From the NCBI RefSeq assembly GCF_016918855.1, contig NZ_JADKYB010000001.1, positions 310,001 to 374,000 of the forward strand: a stretch of DNA of 64,000 bases, read 5' to 3'. Position numbers and translations under genes: made by a program. Below are positions 16,735 to 25,239 of this stretch, in pieces (within the stretch, counting starts at the first letter, position 1; every line of letters begins with the position of its first letter). This stretch comes from Actinacidiphila acididurans. Lineage in GTDB: Bacteria; Actinomycetota; Actinomycetes; Streptomycetales; Streptomycetaceae. The notes beneath the pieces were generated by a model. It searched no databases, had not been told where the DNA came from, and worked only from the letters and a program-made list of their open reading frames with translations.

Positions 16735-17385
16735 ATGACCCCGTACCGCAAGGGCCTCGTCCTCGACTTCGGTGGTGTGCTGACCACACCGCTGCTGCCC
16801 GCCGTACTCGCCTTCGAACGACGTGAGGGACTGGCCGAGGGGACGTTGCTCACCCGCCTCTACCTCAATCCCGAGGGGATCCGGCTCATCGAGGAACTGG
16901 AGCGCGGCACACTCACCCAGACCCAGTGGAACGAAGCGGCCGGAGCGCTTGCCGGCATCCCGTCGGCCAATCTGATGGGCCGGGTCTTCGCCGACCTGCG
17001 CCCCGAGCCCCTGGTGGTCGCCGCGGCCGCCGCCGCCCGCCGGGCCGGCGTCAAGGTCGGCATCCTCTCGAACTCCGTCGGCATGGCGCCCTGGAACCTG
17101 TACGACGGCCACGAGGTGGAGGAGCGCTACGACGCCCTGGTGCTGTCGGAGGTCCACGGCACGCGCAAGCCCGAACCGGAGATCTTCCGGATCATGCTGA
17201 GCGAACTCGGCCTGACGGCGCGGGAGTGCGTGTTCGTGGACGACACCGAGCAGTACCTGACGCCCGCGGCGGAACTCGGATTCGCCACCGTCCACGCCGT
17301 GGAGCCCGCCCGGACGGTTGCCGAACTGGAGAGCCTGCTCGGCATCCCGCTGACCGGGGCCGACCGAAGTGTCAGGACGCCCTGA
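16735..17385 (+). CDS. HAD superfamily hydrolase
   Basis: About 216 residues with all four HAD motifs: motif I 'GLVLDFGGVLTT' (nucleophile Asp, with Gly-Gly replacing the usual second Asp), motif II 'VGILSNSVG', motif III Lys in 'GTRKPEPEIF', and motif IV 'CVFVDDTEQYLTPA'. The cap is the small helical C1 type. AGGG lies seven bases before the ATG at 16735; a GTG two codons earlier is also possible. The missing second Asp in motif I resembles the DFGG subgroup related to haloacid dehalogenases or epoxide-hydrolase N-terminal domains. Its stop overlaps the 3' end of the convergent TetR gene by 14 bp. Confidence 0.87.
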   Translation: MTPYRKGLVLDFGGVLTTPLLPAVLAFERREGLAEGTLLTRLYLNPEGIRLIEELERGTLTQTQWNEAAGALAGIPSANLMGRVFADLRPEPLVVAAAAAARRAGVKVGILSNSVGMAPWNLYDGHEVEERYDALVLSEVHGTRKPEPEIFRIMLSELGLTARECVFVDDTEQYLTPAAELGFATVHAVEPARTVAELESLLGIPLTGADRSVRTP

Positions 17386-17953
17386 GACCGTTCAGCAGGG
17401 TGTCGACCACGACGTCCGCCGCCTGCGCGGGGCTCAGTTCGGGCAACTGCCGGGACACGAGGTGCATGAGCTGCGGCAGCAGCGCGCTCGCCCATCCCGC
17501 AGGGAGGCCGGGGCGCAGCAGGCCCTCGTCGGTGGCCCGCCGCAGGAAGTCGTCGACCTCGGTGACACAGGCGTCCCGCCGCCGGCGGATGGCGTCGTCG
17601 CTGAGCATACGGGCGAGGTCGACGGGCCAGGTGCGGTTGACGGCGATGATGTTCTCGACGTAGCGGTGCAGGGCGACGGCGACGGGGGCCTCGCGCAGCC
17701 GCGCGTCCTCGATGGCGCGCTCGATGGCCGTGACGCGGGATTCGTAGATGGCCGTCAGGAGTTCCTCGCGGGAGGCGAAGCGGCGGTAGACGGTGCGCCG
17801 GTCCACGCCCGCCTCGGTGGCGATGCTCGCGATGCTCGCGCCGGGGTCGGCGGCGAGCATGCGTGCTCCGGTGGTCAGGACGGCTTCCAGGTTGCGCACT
17901 GCGTCGGCTCTCACCGCACCGAGTGTAGTGGCGGAATGTGCAGCCTGAGACAT
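17372..17953 (-). CDS. TetR/AcrR family regulator
   Basis: A 193-residue regulator. The HTH lies at residues about 36-60 ('ASIASIATEAGVDRRTVYRRFASREEL'-type, seen as helix-turn-helix ending YRRF). The C-terminal ligand domain is helical and ends 'LSPAQAADVVVDTLLNGLRAS'. The ATG has AGAGG upstream. It lies 107 bp downstream of the Tat-exported hydrolase gene on the same strand, so it may be co-transcribed with it and control it. Its ligand is unknown. Confidence 0.88.
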   Translation of the reverse strand: MSQAAHSATTLGAVRADAVRNLEAVLTTGARMLAADPGASIASIATEAGVDRRTVYRRFASREELLTAIYESRVTAIERAIEDARLREAPVAVALHRYVENIIAVNRTWPVDLARMLSDDAIRRRRDACVTEVDDFLRRATDEGLLRPGLPAGWASALLPQLMHLVSRQLPELSPAQAADVVVDTLLNGLRAS

Positions 17954-18060
17954 CTAGCGCCTCTTAGGAGTAGAAGCACTCCCCATAAATGCCACAGCAA
18001 TGTGACAGAATAGTCCGCCGCCCAGGATGCGGTTCCGGCGGCCCGGCGACCTACTGGTTC

Positions 18061-19119
18061 TCAGAGGTGATCGGCGTCGACGACGGCCTGGGCGAAGGCG
18101 GTGGGCGCCTCCTGCGGCAGGTTGTGGCCGATGTTCGCGACGGTGCGGTGCAGGTACGGGCCGGTGAAGTGGTCGCGGTAGGCGGAGCCGTCGCCGGCCG
18201 GGGTGAAGGGGTCGAGGGCCGGGTCGAGGGTGACCGTGGGGACGTGGACGGGAGGCTGGGCCGCGAGCAGCTTCTCGTAGTGGTCGTAGCGGTGTTCACC
18301 CTCGATCAGGCCGATGCGCCAGCGGTAGTTGTAGAGCACGACGGCGGCGTAGTCGGGGTTCGTGAAGGCCTGGGCGGTGCGCTCGAAGGTGGCGTCGTCG
18401 AAGTTCCAGTTGGGGGAGACGAGGGTCCACACGTACCGGCACAGGGTGATGCGCTCGTCGACGTTCTCCATGGTCTTCTTGCCGCGCTCGGTGGCGAAGT
18501 ACCACTGGTACCACCAGTTGTGCTCGACGCCCGGAAGGGCCGGCTCCAGCTGCGCCTTGACGTTGGTGATGAGGTAACCACCGGTGGAGACAAGGGCCTT
18601 GACGCGCTCGGGCCACAGCGCGGAGATGATGTCGGCGGTGCGTGAGCCCCAGTCGAAGCCGGCGAGGACGGCCTTGTCGATCTTGAGGGCGTCCATCAGG
18701 GCGATGATGTCCAGCGCCACGGCGGACTGCTCGGCGGTGCGGGGGGTGTTCCGGGACAGGAAACTCGTACTGCCGTGGCCGCGCAGGTACGGAACGATGA
18801 CGCGGTAGCCCAGGTCGGCGAGGAGCGGGGCGACGCCGACGAAGCTGTGGATGTCGTACGGCCAGCCGTGCAGGCAGATGACGACCGGGCCGTGGGCGGG
18901 GCCGACCTCGGCGTAACCGACGTCCAGGAGGCCGGCCTCGACCTGTTTGATCGGGCCGAACCCGTTGTGGGTGCCCGGGGCGATGGCGGGGACGGCGGCG
19001 CCGCCCGGCTGGTGCGAGGTGGTCGCGGCGGATGCGTTGGTCCGCGGGCCGGACAGCGAGACCGCCGCCACGCCCGTGCCCAGGCCGACCGCCCTGCTGA
19101 AGGTACGCCTGTTGATCAT
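18061..19119 (-). CDS. Tat-exported epoxide hydrolase-like enzyme
   Basis: A 352-residue alpha/beta hydrolase with a twin-arginine signal (MINRRTFSRAVGLGTGVAAV) and a probable cleavage after 'NASAA' near residue 32. The mature part has the oxyanion motif HGWPYDIHSF, the loop 'YLRGHGSTSFL', the nucleophile elbow GFDWGSRTAD with Asp as nucleophile, and a late His in 'NIGHNLPQEAP'. These features place it with epoxide hydrolases or dehalogenases, here exported in folded form. It is transcribed away from the aldehyde dehydrogenase gene across a shared 214-bp region with one inverted-repeat operator. Oxidation of related aldehydes by the neighbour is a possible link, not shown. Confidence 0.86.
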   Translation of the reverse strand: MINRRTFSRAVGLGTGVAAVSLSGPRTNASAATTSHQPGGAAVPAIAPGTHNGFGPIKQVEAGLLDVGYAEVGPAHGPVVICLHGWPYDIHSFVGVAPLLADLGYRVIVPYLRGHGSTSFLSRNTPRTAEQSAVALDIIALMDALKIDKAVLAGFDWGSRTADIISALWPERVKALVSTGGYLITNVKAQLEPALPGVEHNWWYQWYFATERGKKTMENVDERITLCRYVWTLVSPNWNFDDATFERTAQAFTNPDYAAVVLYNYRWRIGLIEGEHRYDHYEKLLAAQPPVHVPTVTLDPALDPFTPAGDGSAYRDHFTGPYLHRTVANIGHNLPQEAPTAFAQAVVDADHL

Positions 19120-19193
19120 GAGAAACCCTCCGCTCGTATCACCGCTACGAGATCACCGCGGCTCTTGGCGCGACGACCTTCGCATGCCGCCCG

Positions 19194-19212
19194 TCACCTG
19201 TCAAACGGGTGA
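19194..19212. promoter_or_regulatory. TCACC-N9-GGTGA site in a divergent promoter region
   Basis: A 19-bp inverted repeat lies between the hydrolase and aldehyde dehydrogenase genes (extended arms CGTCACC/GGTGACG at 19192-19214). Its outer arms and spacing match the pair of sites near the CGNR regulator at 21.4 kb. It may serve the CGNR protein or the nearby TetR. Confidence 0.5.
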
Positions 19213-19333
19213 CGCATACTGCGCACGGGTCGCACGTGCATGTGCAGCTAAAGAAGCGAAGTGCTACATTGAAGTGGCAGTTGAATGATGGCATCGGAAC
19301 GAGCTGAACCGAAAGCACCGGGAGAGAAAGCAC

Positions 19334-20776
19334 ATGATCACCTACGACCGGCTCTTCGTCGGAGGTTCCTGGGTCGAGCCGAGCAACCCGGAGCTGCTCG
19401 ACATCGCCTCGCCGCACGACCGGTCGGTCGTCGGCCGCGCCGCGCAGGCCCAGCCCGCGGACATCGACCGCGCCGTCGCCGCGGCACGGGCGTCCTTCGG
19501 GGCCGGCGAGTGGCGTCTGGCCGCACCGGCGGAGCGGATCGCGGTCCTGCGGCGGTTCAACGCACTGCGCGAGGAGAACGCGGAGAAGATCGCCCACCTG
19601 ATCTCGCTGGAGAACGGTTCCGCCGGATGGTTCACCCGTGCCGGACAGCCCGGCCTGACCCGGCAGGCGAACGCCTACCTGAAGGCGGCGGAGGAGTTCG
19701 GCTGGGAGGAGACGCTTCGGCCCTCCGACCCCGCGTCCCCGGTGCGCAGCGTGGTGCGCCGCGAGGCGATCGGCGTCGTGGCCGCGGTCATCCCGTGGAA
19801 CTCACCCTTCTCCTCGGCCACTTCGAAGATCATCCCCGCCCTGGTCACCGGCAACTCCGTGGTCCTCAAGGTGTCCCCGGAGAACTCGCTGAGCATGGGC
19901 TTCCTGGCCGAGTTGCTGGAGCGGGTGGGCCTGCCCGAGGGCGTGATCAGCGTCCTGCCCGCGGACCGGGAGACCAGCGAGTACCTGGTGTCGCACCCCG
20001 ACGTCGACAAGATCGCCTTCACCGGCTCGACACGGGCCGGCCGCCGTATCGCCTCGATCGCGGGGGAGGCGCTCAAGCGGGTCAGCCTGGAGCTGGGCGG
20101 CAAGTCCGCCGCCATCATCCTCCCCGACGCCGACATCGAGAAGGCCGTCGCGGGTGTGAAGTTCGGCTCCCTGCTCAACAACGGTGAGTCGTGCATCGCC
20201 CAGACCAGGATCCTGGCGCCGCGCAGCCGGTACGAGGAGGTCGTGGCCGCGCTGAAGGAACTGGTGGAGTCACTGAAGGTCGGCGACCCGGGTGACGCCG
20301 ACACCTTCATCGGCCCGATGATCCGTCCCGACCAGCAGGAGCGGGTGCGCGACTACATCCGGATCGGCATCGACGAGGGCGCCCGCCTGGTCACCGGCGG
20401 CCCGCAGATCCCCGAAGGCCTCGAGAAGGGCAACTACGTCACCCCCACGCTCTTCGCCGACGTCGACAATTCCATGCGCATCGCGCAGGAGGAGATCTTC
20501 GGCCCCGTCCTGGTGGTCATCGCCTACGACAACGAGGACGACGCCGTCCGTATCGCCAACGACTCCGAGTACGGCCTCTCCGGCGGCGTCTGGTCCACCC
20601 ACGAGGAGCACGCCCTGGCGGTCGCCCGCCGGGTCCGTACCGGCACCGTCACCGTCAACGGCGCCTCCATCGCCTTCGACGGCCCCTTCGGCGGGTTCAA
20701 GGCGAGCGGCATCGGCCGCGAGTACGGCTCGGTCGGCATCGGGACGTACACCGAGTACAAGACCATCACCGTCTGA
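19334..20776 (+). CDS. Aldehyde dehydrogenase family protein
   Basis: A 480-residue NAD(P)-dependent aldehyde dehydrogenase of usual length. Visible motifs: 'AVIPWNSPFSS' (substrate/NAD segment), 'FTGSTRAGRRIA' (glycine motif), general base Glu in 'SLELGGKSAAI', and catalytic Cys in 'NNGESCIAQTRIL', then 'EEIFGPVLVVIAYDNEDDA'. The C-terminal 'GPFGGFKASGIGREYGSVG' is the oligomerisation region. It oxidises an aldehyde to an acid; the specific substrate is unknown. GGGAGAG precedes the ATG. It is divergent from the exported hydrolase and followed by the convergent CGNR gene. Confidence 0.93.
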   Translation: MITYDRLFVGGSWVEPSNPELLDIASPHDRSVVGRAAQAQPADIDRAVAAARASFGAGEWRLAAPAERIAVLRRFNALREENAEKIAHLISLENGSAGWFTRAGQPGLTRQANAYLKAAEEFGWEETLRPSDPASPVRSVVRREAIGVVAAVIPWNSPFSSATSKIIPALVTGNSVVLKVSPENSLSMGFLAELLERVGLPEGVISVLPADRETSEYLVSHPDVDKIAFTGSTRAGRRIASIAGEALKRVSLELGGKSAAIILPDADIEKAVAGVKFGSLLNNGESCIAQTRILAPRSRYEEVVAALKELVESLKVGDPGDADTFIGPMIRPDQQERVRDYIRIGIDEGARLVTGGPQIPEGLEKGNYVTPTLFADVDNSMRIAQEEIFGPVLVVIAYDNEDDAVRIANDSEYGLSGGVWSTHEEHALAVARRVRTGTVTVNGASIAFDGPFGGFKASGIGREYGSVGIGTYTEYKTITV

Positions 20777-20847
20777 TCCGGCCGGACGTACCCCGGCTGC
20801 CCGTACGACCGGGTGATGTACCCGGACCCCTGCCCGTACTCAGGGGG

Positions 20848-21411
20848 TCAGTGCGCGGCCGCGGCCGGCGCGGACTTCTTGCGTGCGCGGTACGCGGCGG
20901 CCTTGATCTTGTTGCCGCAGGACTCCATACCGCACCACTGGCGCCGCATTCCCCGGGAGCGGTCGATGTAGACCCGGGTGCACTCGGGGTTGCCGCACTC
21001 CTTCATCAGGGGGACGTCCGGGCCGCTGAGCAGTTCCACGGCCTGCCGGGCGACGGTCGCCAGAGCCTGTTCGGGCGTCGCCTCGGTGTGCCGGCCCGAC
21101 AGGGTGAGCTGGGGCGTCGCGGGGGTCCGGCGCGCGGCGCCGTTGAGCACGGCGAGCGCCTCCCGGTCGGGCTCCTCGCCGAGGTGGCGGTTGGTGACGA
21201 GCCGGTAGACGGCCTCGCGCACCGTGGTCGCCTCCCGGACATCGTCCTCCGTGCCCGGAGTGATCGCGTCCACCAGCCCGCACTCCAGATACCAGGCGTT
21301 CAGCCGCTCCGGCGTCACGAACATCTCGAACCGGGTCGAGCGCCGGGCGCGGAGCGTGGCCGCGAAGTCCAGGGCCGGGTGCCCGCACACGAATACATGC
21401 TCAAGGTTCAC
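20848..21411 (-). CDS. CGNR zinc-finger (ABATE domain) regulator
   Basis: About 187 residues from a GTG at 21411; the longer frame upstream is not family-like. The N-terminal ABATE-type domain begins 'CGHPALDFAATLRAR', and the C-terminal zinc finger has the pattern CGNPECTRVYIDRS...QWCGMESCGNKIKAAAYRAR, with four Cys for zinc and the CGNK variant of the name-giving CGNR motif. The basic tail RARKKS fits nucleic-acid binding. These proteins are thought to be stress-linked transcription regulators. The start codon lies two bases from a 19-bp operator, suggesting autoregulation and control of the divergent esterase gene. Confidence 0.85.
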   Translation of the reverse strand: MNLEHVFVCGHPALDFAATLRARRSTRFEMFVTPERLNAWYLECGLVDAITPGTEDDVREATTVREAVYRLVTNRHLGEEPDREALAVLNGAARRTPATPQLTLSGRHTEATPEQALATVARQAVELLSGPDVPLMKECGNPECTRVYIDRSRGMRRQWCGMESCGNKIKAAAYRARKKSAPAAAAH

Positions 21412-21412
21412 A

Positions 21413-21471
21413 TCACCATCTTGACGGGTGATTCCTCTCGGAAGCAAGTGCGTCACCGTCTTAACCGGTGA
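21413..21471. promoter_or_regulatory. Two copies of a 19-bp operator between CGNR and esterase genes
   Basis: Sites at 21413-21431 and 21453-21471 each read TCACC-N9-GGTGA and agree at 16 of 19 bases (shared centre TCTT and AC). Their starts are 40 bp apart, close to four helical turns, allowing cooperative binding on one DNA face. The first site overlaps the ribosome-binding region of the CGNR gene. Confidence 0.68.
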
Positions 21472-21642
21472 TAAGGTCCGGTCAGTCTTCGGCGACCCCT
21501 GGCTGCCCGGGGTGCATGCCGAGGCCGCGGCGGCATGCCCGCGGACGGACGTGTCCGCGCTGCCGGCCGACCGACGGTCCTTCGCACGCGATGCGCACAT
21601 GTGTCGCCGCGCGGGCACACCTACTTCTCAGACGGGAAAGCC

Positions 21643-23262
21643 ATGAAACGACTTCTCACTGTCCTCGCAGCCGGTGTGCCGCTGGCCGCGGCGGTGTGGA
21701 TCCCGAGCGCGTCGGCGCAGCCCCGGAGCACATCCGCCGCCGCGCCGGTCACCTGCTCGACTCCGTCCGTGCAGGCCCCGTCCGGCGCCCGGGTCGAGTC
21801 CGTGACGGCGGTCCGCCGGGCGGGCGGGACCATCAACGGCACCGGAATCCTGCAAGGCACGGTCACCGATGTTCCGGCCTTCTGCGAGGTGACGGTCACC
21901 CTCACCCACCCGGGCGTCGGCGACCACGCCAAGGTGCAGACCTGGTTGCCCCTGACCGGCTGGAACGGCCGTTTCCAAGGGCTCGGCGGCAGCGCCTACC
22001 TGGCCGGCGACAACGGCGTCGGCATGAGCGCCGCCGTCAAGAACGGCTACGCCGCGACCACCACCGACGCCGGCGTCGGCGACGCCCTCGACACCAGCTG
22101 GGCGCTGGACAGCGCGGGCCAGGTCGACACCGGACTGCTGACGAACTTCGCCTCCCGCTCCCAGCACGAGGCGGCCGTCGTCGGCAAGGAGGTGGTCGAC
22201 GGGATCTACGGCCGGCACGCCGCCTACTCCTACTTCACCGGCTGCTCCACAGGCGGCCGCCAAGGTTATATGGAGGCCCAGCGCTATCCCGACGACTACG
22301 ACGGCATCCTCGCGGACGCGCCTGCCATCAACTGGGACGAGTTCGAAGTCGCCACCCTGTGGCCGCAGGTGGTCATGAACAACGAGAAGACGTATCCGAC
22401 TCCCTGTGAGTTCAATGCCTTCACCGCCGCCGCGGTCAAGGCCTGCGACCCGCGCGACGGCGTCACGGACGGCCTGGTCAACGACCCGGCCCGCTGCGAC
22501 TTCGACCCCCGCAGGCTGATCGGCACCAAGGTGGTGTGCGACGGCAAGGAACTGACCATCACGGCGGCCGACGCGGCCGTGGTCCGCAAGATCTGGGACG
22601 GCCCGCGCACCACGTCGGGCACGAAGCTGTGGCCCGGAGTTCCGGTCGGAGCCGACCTGACGGCTCTGGCGGGCCTCACCCCGCCGGACGCGAACGGCAA
22701 CGTCGCCGGAGCGCCCTTCCCGGTGCCCGCCGACTGGGTCAGGCTCTGGGTGGCCAAGGACCCGTCCCTGGACCTGCCGAAGATCACCTACAGCCGGTTC
22801 ACGCAGCTCTTCCAGCAGTCCGAGGCCGAGTACGACAAGGCCATCGGCACGGACGACCCTGACCTGTCGGCCTTCGCCAAGTCCGGCGGCAAGCTGCTGA
22901 CCTGGCACGGCCAGGCCGACCAGTACATCCCCACCCAGGGCACCGTGGACTACCGCAAGCAGGTCGAGCGCGAGATGGGCGGCTCCAAGCAGGTCGACGA
23001 CTTCTACCGTCTCTTCCTCGCCCCGGGCACCAACCACTGCGGCCTCAACGGGACTGACGGCTCGTCCGACGGTCTCACCGCGCTGACCGCCTGGGTCGAG
23101 CACGGCAAGGCACCCCGTATTCTGCCCGCCACCCTGATCAACTCATCCGGACAGCAGGTCACCCGCGACCTGTGCAGCTACCCGCAGGTCTCCCGCTACC
23201 AGGGCCACGGCGACCCGTCCCTCGCCTCCAGCTTCCGCTGCGTCTCCCCGCACCGGAACTGA
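21643..23262 (+). CDS. Secreted tannase/feruloyl esterase family protein
   Basis: A 539-residue protein from the ATG at 21643, starting with a Sec-type signal (MKRLLTVLAAGVPLAAAVW, cleavage near SASAQ). The tannase/feruloyl esterase family signature is clear: 'TWLPLTGWNGRFQGLGG', the nucleophile motif 'TGCSTGGRQGYMEAQRYP' (GCSTGG, with the Cys that forms a disulfide near the Ser), 'GILADAPAINW', acid in the 'WHGQADQYIP' loop, and His in 'GTNHCGLN', whose adjacent Cys completes the disulfide. It probably releases phenolic acids from plant esters outside the cell. It is divergent from the CGNR regulator across two operator copies, so likely controlled by it. Confidence 0.9.
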   Translation: MKRLLTVLAAGVPLAAAVWIPSASAQPRSTSAAAPVTCSTPSVQAPSGARVESVTAVRRAGGTINGTGILQGTVTDVPAFCEVTVTLTHPGVGDHAKVQTWLPLTGWNGRFQGLGGSAYLAGDNGVGMSAAVKNGYAATTTDAGVGDALDTSWALDSAGQVDTGLLTNFASRSQHEAAVVGKEVVDGIYGRHAAYSYFTGCSTGGRQGYMEAQRYPDDYDGILADAPAINWDEFEVATLWPQVVMNNEKTYPTPCEFNAFTAAAVKACDPRDGVTDGLVNDPARCDFDPRRLIGTKVVCDGKELTITAADAAVVRKIWDGPRTTSGTKLWPGVPVGADLTALAGLTPPDANGNVAGAPFPVPADWVRLWVAKDPSLDLPKITYSRFTQLFQQSEAEYDKAIGTDDPDLSAFAKSGGKLLTWHGQADQYIPTQGTVDYRKQVEREMGGSKQVDDFYRLFLAPGTNHCGLNGTDGSSDGLTALTAWVEHGKAPRILPATLINSSGQQVTRDLCSYPQVSRYQGHGDPSLASSFRCVSPHRN

Positions 23263-23288
23263 CCCGCCCCCTCCTCCGGTCAGCGGGC

Positions 23289-23633
23289 TCATGGTGCGTC
23301 GCCGCCGTCCTGGCGCTTCAGCAGAGCTTCGTAACCAGGTGACGGGTGGATCAGTTCGGGGTGTTCCACCACGTAATCCTGGCCGTGAATTGCCAGCATC
23401 GCCCAGTGCCACGACGTGTCATGGAAGATGAGCCCGCGGTTCGAGGCGTCTTCCGGATCGTACGGGTACCGCTCCATGGCGGCTTCCTCGGCTTCCGCCG
23501 CCGTCAGCCCACCGTGATGCTGCATCACCCAGGCGTAGGCGCCACGCTCGGACTCCAGGTACTCGACGCACTCAGCCTCGGTCCACGTCACGTTTCCACC
23601 CTGGACGATCGGTTCCACAGGCTCAATGGTCAC
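23289..23633 (-). CDS. Conserved hypothetical protein, 114 aa
   Basis: A soluble acidic protein of unknown function rich in aromatic residues ('GLIFHDTSWHWAMLAIHGQDY'). No signal peptide or membrane segment. It starts with GTG whose last two bases belong to the stop of the 31-codon frame before it (GTGA overlap), so translation is probably coupled. It is the last gene of a small leftward unit behind a TetR regulator. No domain is recognised. Confidence 0.7.
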   Translation of the reverse strand: MTIEPVEPIVQGGNVTWTEAECVEYLESERGAYAWVMQHHGGLTAAEAEEAAMERYPYDPEDASNRGLIFHDTSWHWAMLAIHGQDYVVEHPELIHPSPGYEALLKRQDGGDAP

Positions 23634-23725
23634 TGCGGCTCAAGGACGGCCTCCGCTGCCTCCCGGAGGTCCGGGTGGGGGTCGTCCGCGAGAGCGTCCA
23701 GACCGGCCGCGGAGTGCCACGTCAA
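23630..23725 (-). CDS. Possible 31-aa coupled small protein
   Basis: A short frame starting at TTG inside the TetR stop codon (TTGA overlap) and ending inside the GTG start of the 114-aa gene (GTGA overlap). It encodes an acidic helix-rich peptide (LDALADDPHPDLREAAEAVL). The exact double overlap suggests it is translated, or is the leftover C-terminus of a larger protein that keeps coupling. Too short to assign to a family. Confidence 0.4.
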   Translation of the reverse strand: MTWHSAAGLDALADDPHPDLREAAEAVLEPQ

Positions 23726-24327
23726 CTTGACGCTTCCGCCGGTCGCCGGTCGTCGCCGGCGGGGATGGCGCTGTCGATGAGGACGGCGGCGATGGCGGCG
23801 GCGGTGGGGAAGGCGTCGGCGTTGAGGACCCGGGTGCGGGCCGCGGCGCCGTCGAGGAGGAGCGCGAGCTGCTCGCCGAGCTGCTCGGGGTCGGCGGCGC
23901 CGGCTTCGCGGGCGGCGTCGGCAAGCCGCGCGGCGACGGCCTTCTTGTAGTCGCGTGCGTACTGGGATGCGGGGTGCAGGGGGTCGTGGAGTTCGACGGC
24001 GGCGCCGATGTACGGGCACAGGGGGGTGGTGGCGGGGATGTCGAAGGCGGCGAGGAGCCGTTCGCGGGGCGTGAGGTCGGTGCGGTCGAACACGCCGGAC
24101 AGAACGGAGGGGTCGAACCGGCGCAGGTACTCGGCGACGAGTTCGTCCTTGCCGGTGAAGTGCTGGTAGGCCGTGCGCTTGGACACCTCGGCCGCCGCGC
24201 AAAGCTGGTCCATGCCGGTGCGGTTGATGCCCTGCTCGCGGAACAGCTGCTGGGCCGCGCCGAGGATGCGCTCGCGGGCGCCCCGGCCGCGGCGGCGGCC
24301 CGTGGGGCCCTTCTCCAACTCCGTCAT
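23722..24327 (-). CDS. TetR/AcrR family regulator
   Basis: A 201-residue regulator with the N-terminal HTH 'MDQLCAAAEVSKRTAYQHF' at about residues 39-57, preceded by a basic arm (GRRRGRGARERIL). The C-terminal domain contains 'CPYIGAAVELHDPLHPASQYARDYK', as in the YxaF/QacR-like group that controls oxidoreductases. It is divergent from an SDR gene; the 144-bp shared region carries a CGGTGT-type inverted repeat. It therefore probably represses the SDR-reductase unit and itself. Confidence 0.9.
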   Translation of the reverse strand: MTELEKGPTGRRRGRGARERILGAAQQLFREQGINRTGMDQLCAAAEVSKRTAYQHFTGKDELVAEYLRRFDPSVLSGVFDRTDLTPRERLLAAFDIPATTPLCPYIGAAVELHDPLHPASQYARDYKKAVAARLADAAREAGAADPEQLGEQLALLLDGAAARTRVLNADAFPTAAAIAAVLIDSAIPAGDDRRPAEASS

Positions 24328-24357
24328 GGGTCCAGGGTACCCGAGCTGGGTAACGAC

Positions 24358-24428
24358 CGGTGTACATAGTTTGCGTCCCGGCCGCCCGCCCCGTACCGTA
24401 AGCACACAGGGCGGTGTACATAACACCG
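24358..24428. promoter_or_regulatory. TetR-type operators CGGTGTACATA
   Basis: The 11-bp word CGGTGTACATA occurs at 24358-24368 and 24412-24422. The second copy is half of a perfect inverted repeat, CGGTGT-ACATA-ACACCG (24412-24428). The repeats are 54 bp apart in the divergent TetR/SDR region, one near each start codon. Confidence 0.68.
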
Positions 24429-24471
24429 TCACCCCAGGTGCGCGCGGCACCACCGACCCGAGGGAGCGACG

Positions 24472-25206
24472 ATGGGAAAGCTTGACGGCAAGGTTGCGGT
24501 CATCACCGGCGGCAGCACCGGCATGGCGCTGGCCGGCGCGAAACTGTTCGTCGACGAGGGAGCGCACGTCTTCATCACCGGCCGCCGCCAGGACGCCCTG
24601 GACGAGGCCGTGAAGCAGATCGGCCGCAACGTCACCGGCGTCCAGGGCGACGCCGCCGACCTGGACGACCTGGACCGCCTGTACGACACCGTCAAGCGGG
24701 AGAAGGGCAGCATCGACGTGCTGTGGGCCAGCGCAGGCGGGGGTGAGCCCGCCCCGCTCGGCGAGATCACCGAGGCCCAGTTCGACACGTGGTTCGGGCT
24801 CAACGCGCGCGGCACCCTGTTCACCGTCCAGAAGGCCCTCCCGCTCTTCAACGACGGCGGCTCCATCCTCATGACCGGCTCCAACGCCTCCCTCGGCGCG
24901 TTCCCCGGCTGGAGCGTCTACGCCGGCAGCAAGGCCGTCCAGCAGGCCTGGGCCCGCGTCTGGCTCAACGAACTCAAGGACCGCCGCATCCGCGTCAACG
25001 TCCTGACCCCCGGCCAGGTCGCCACCGCCAAGCAGGCAGAACTCTTCGACGAGGCCACCAAGCGCCAGTTCGAGTCCCTCATCCCCCGCGGCCGGATGGG
25101 CAGCCCCGACGAAATCGCCACCGCCGCCCTCTTCCTCGCCTCCGACGACTCCAGCTACGTCAACGGCATGGAACTCGTCGCCGACGGCGGCACCACCGCC
25201 ATCTGA
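24472..25206 (+). CDS. SDR family oxidoreductase
   Basis: A 244-residue classical short-chain dehydrogenase. The cofactor motif is 'VITGGSTGMALAGAKLF' (TGGxxxG, variant of TGxxxGxG), followed by 'GRRQDALDEAVKQI', whose Arg favours NADP, and the catalytic Tyr-Lys in 'YAGSKAVQQAW'. The Ser comes from 'SILMTGSNAS'. It ends 'SSYVNGMELVADGGTTAI', the standard C-terminus. GGGAG precedes the ATG. It lies 33 bp before a reductase-like gene, so the two form an operon controlled by the divergent TetR. The substrate is unknown. Confidence 0.92.
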   Translation: MGKLDGKVAVITGGSTGMALAGAKLFVDEGAHVFITGRRQDALDEAVKQIGRNVTGVQGDAADLDDLDRLYDTVKREKGSIDVLWASAGGGEPAPLGEITEAQFDTWFGLNARGTLFTVQKALPLFNDGGSILMTGSNASLGAFPGWSVYAGSKAVQQAWARVWLNELKDRRIRVNVLTPGQVATAKQAELFDEATKRQFESLIPRGRMGSPDEIATAALFLASDDSSYVNGMELVADGGTTAI

Positions 25207-25239
25207 ACCGGACAACGCACAACCACGGCAGGACACCTC

